Assembly: GCA_023419055.1 (NCBI GenBank)
Contig: JAEZYO010000627.1
Coordinates: forward strand, 1-12,364
Length of the DNA: 12,364 nt
From: Pseudomonadota bacterium
Lineage (GTDB): Bacteria; Myxococcota; Polyangia; Polyangiales; Polyangiaceae
Reading direction: 5' to 3'
A program made the position numbers and the translations under genes. Shown piece by piece: positions 11,341 through 12,364 of the stretch. The first letter of the stretch is position 1. Each line of letters starts with the position of its first letter. Under the pieces are notes generated by a model, which was given only the letters and a program-made list of their open reading frames with translations, was not told where the DNA came from and ran no database searches.

Positions 11341-12305
11341 ACCCAGCGCTCCGCGTCGACGGCGCGCAAGGTTTCCGCGAGATCGTGCTCGGGCGCGTAA
11401 CCGAGCTTTTCACGGGCACGGGTGTCGTCGGCCATGCAGACGTAGCGGATGAAGTCGAGCTCCGGGGCGGGAAATGAGCTTACCCGCAATCGAAACAGCT
11501 GATCCAGCATGACGCGAGCGACGGCGTGGGGGACGAGCACCGTCTTTCGGCCAAGGAGCTCGAGCGCTCGCGAGAGGGCGATCGGGGGCGGACCGGAGAT
11601 GTTGAAGATCCCCTTCACCCCCGGCTGGAGCGAGAGCAAGAGCGCCTTCACCACGTCGTCCTGGTGGACCACCTGGAGCATCGGGTCGAAGCCGAGGAGG
11701 CGCGGAACCACCGGAAGGCGAAGGTAGTTGCTCGGTGCGTTGCGGACCGTGCCGAGGATGTGCGTCGGCCGCAAAATGACGGTTTCCGTCGACGGGTTTC
11801 GCCAGAAAAACGACTGGCACACCATGTCGAGCTCGACCAGATCGCGAATCTTGCTGAAAGGCCCCGCGCCGAGCAGCGGCGCCTCTTCCGTCAAGAATTG
11901 TGGGTTGTCCGGGCGCGGCCCGTAGGTGTTCGCGCTCGAGAGCAGCACGAGCTTCGGGATTTGATACGTCTCGACGTACTCGAGCAGCTTCTGGAAAACC
12001 ATCACGTTCCAGGTGTGGTGCTCGGTGTCCTTGATGCGCGGGTCGTGCATCACCCCGAGGTGCACGAGCGCGCCGATCCCGCGACGAAACACGTCCCTCG
12101 CGCGTTTACTGCGGATATCGAGCTCGTGGTGCTCGACGTCCTCGGGGCGGTCGGGGAAAGCGCGTTGATCGAGGCCTATCACGCTGCGCTCGCGGTGCAG
12201 GAAGCGGAGCAAGCGCTGCCCGAGGCGCCCGCACGCGCCGGTGATCACGACCGCGCTGCCGTCCGCCTTTCGCTCGACGATCGCGGTGGTCTCCCCCGAG
12301 CTCAA
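11337..12305 (-). CDS. NAD-dependent epimerase/dehydratase-like protein (extended/atypical SDR)
   Basis: The 322-aa product has a Rossmann fold with the dinucleotide motif TGACGRLG (22-29), then LDIRS (62-66), the strand-4 region ALVHLGVMHDP (79-89), and SSANTYGPRPDNP (123-135), matching NAD-dependent epimerase/dehydratase proteins. Aligning the family YxxxK...E motif with PFSKIRDLVELD places Phe150 and Arg154 where catalytic Tyr and Lys normally lie, so classical SDR chemistry may be lost. ILRPTHILG (177-185) and HQDDVVKALL (214-223) are typical of the substrate-domain side. The TTG at 12305 is chosen because AGGAG lies 9 nt upstream; it overlaps the stop of the preceding gene. The downstream lipoprotein start overlaps its stop by 4 bp. 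Possible roles are nucleotide-sugar or steroid/quinone-type metabolism, or a non-enzymatic NAD-binding role; none can be chosen. Confidence 0.83.
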   Translation of the reverse strand: MSSGETTAIVERKADGSAVVITGACGRLGQRLLRFLHRERSVIGLDQRAFPDRPEDVEHHELDIRSKRARDVFRRGIGALVHLGVMHDPRIKDTEHHTWNVMVFQKLLEYVETYQIPKLVLLSSANTYGPRPDNPQFLTEEAPLLGAGPFSKIRDLVELDMVCQSFFWRNPSTETVILRPTHILGTVRNAPSNYLRLPVVPRLLGFDPMLQVVHQDDVVKALLLSLQPGVKGIFNISGPPPIALSRALELLGRKTVLVPHAVARVMLDQLFRLRVSSFPAPELDFIRYVCMADDTRAREKLGYAPEHDLAETLRAVDAERWV

Positions 12306-12364
12306 TAAAAAACACTCCTCCGCTGCATCAGCCCGCGGCGCAGCATGTGCGCAATGCTCTGCTT
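12302..12364 (-). CDS. C-terminal end of an unidentified upstream gene (partial)
   Basis: On the minus strand the frame is open from the window's right edge to a TGA at 12304-12302, giving 20 residues that end in MLRRGLMQRRSVFY. The stop overlaps the TTG start of the epimerase-like gene in a TTGA junction, the same 4-bp arrangement as the next two junctions of this operon, which supports its being a real coding end. Too little is visible to name the protein. Confidence 0.5.
   Translation of the reverse strand, partial: KQSIAHMLRRGLMQRRSVFY

Overview
The window looks like a piece of a high-GC deltaproteobacterial chromosome, most likely a myxobacterium (Polyangiales/Sorangiineae-like; this rests on gene style, not on a marker gene). 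The signs are strong G/C preference at third codon positions, several TTG/GTG starts, many small Pro/Ala-rich lipoproteins, and cysteine-rich modules typical of myxobacterial surface proteins (CGDG...C...DGC..C repeats, paired-CC modules, the Cys-Gly-Glu-x-Arg-x-Cys type module). I see no tRNA, rRNA, CRISPR array, insertion sequence or phage gene.

Layout. (A) 1-2698, plus strand: a 5'-truncated DUF4105 (Lnb N-terminal periplasmic domain) protein with a beta-barrel-like C-terminus, followed after 2 bp by a lipoprotein alpha/beta hydrolase. A long hairpin at 2712-2745 separates this pair from convergent genes. (B) 2767-4043, minus strand: a secreted DUF3015 protein and, upstream of it, a lipoprotein with short beta-type repeats. 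The 86-bp gap between them combines a terminator-like hairpin with a sigma70-like promoter. (C) 4044-4328: a divergent intergenic region with inverted repeats. (D) 4329-8554, plus strand: three lipoprotein genes. They are a 113-aa protein, an 840-aa chimeric protein with a C-type-lectin-like domain, and a 416-aa protein with two PPC-like domains and DUF4215-type repeats. The first is a short paralogue of the N-terminus of the second; the second and third overlap by ATGA. (E) 8569-12364, minus strand: a tightly packed operon read from right to left: end of an unidentified gene, an SDR-type epimerase-like protein, two small Pro-rich lipoproteins, proA, rsfS, rlmH. The first three junctions are 4-bp stop/start overlaps; proA-rsfS is a TGATG junction.

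How the genes may work together. Region E combines proline synthesis (ProA) with ribosome functions (RsfS silencing factor, RlmH 23S rRNA methyltransferase). Two lipoproteins and an SDR protein lacking the canonical Tyr/Lys catalytic pair are coupled upstream. Region D is the best candidate for something undescribed: a translationally linked set of lipid-anchored, disulfide-rich, lectin-like surface proteins. Its function cannot be read from sequence; adhesion, predation or envelope decoration are only guesses.
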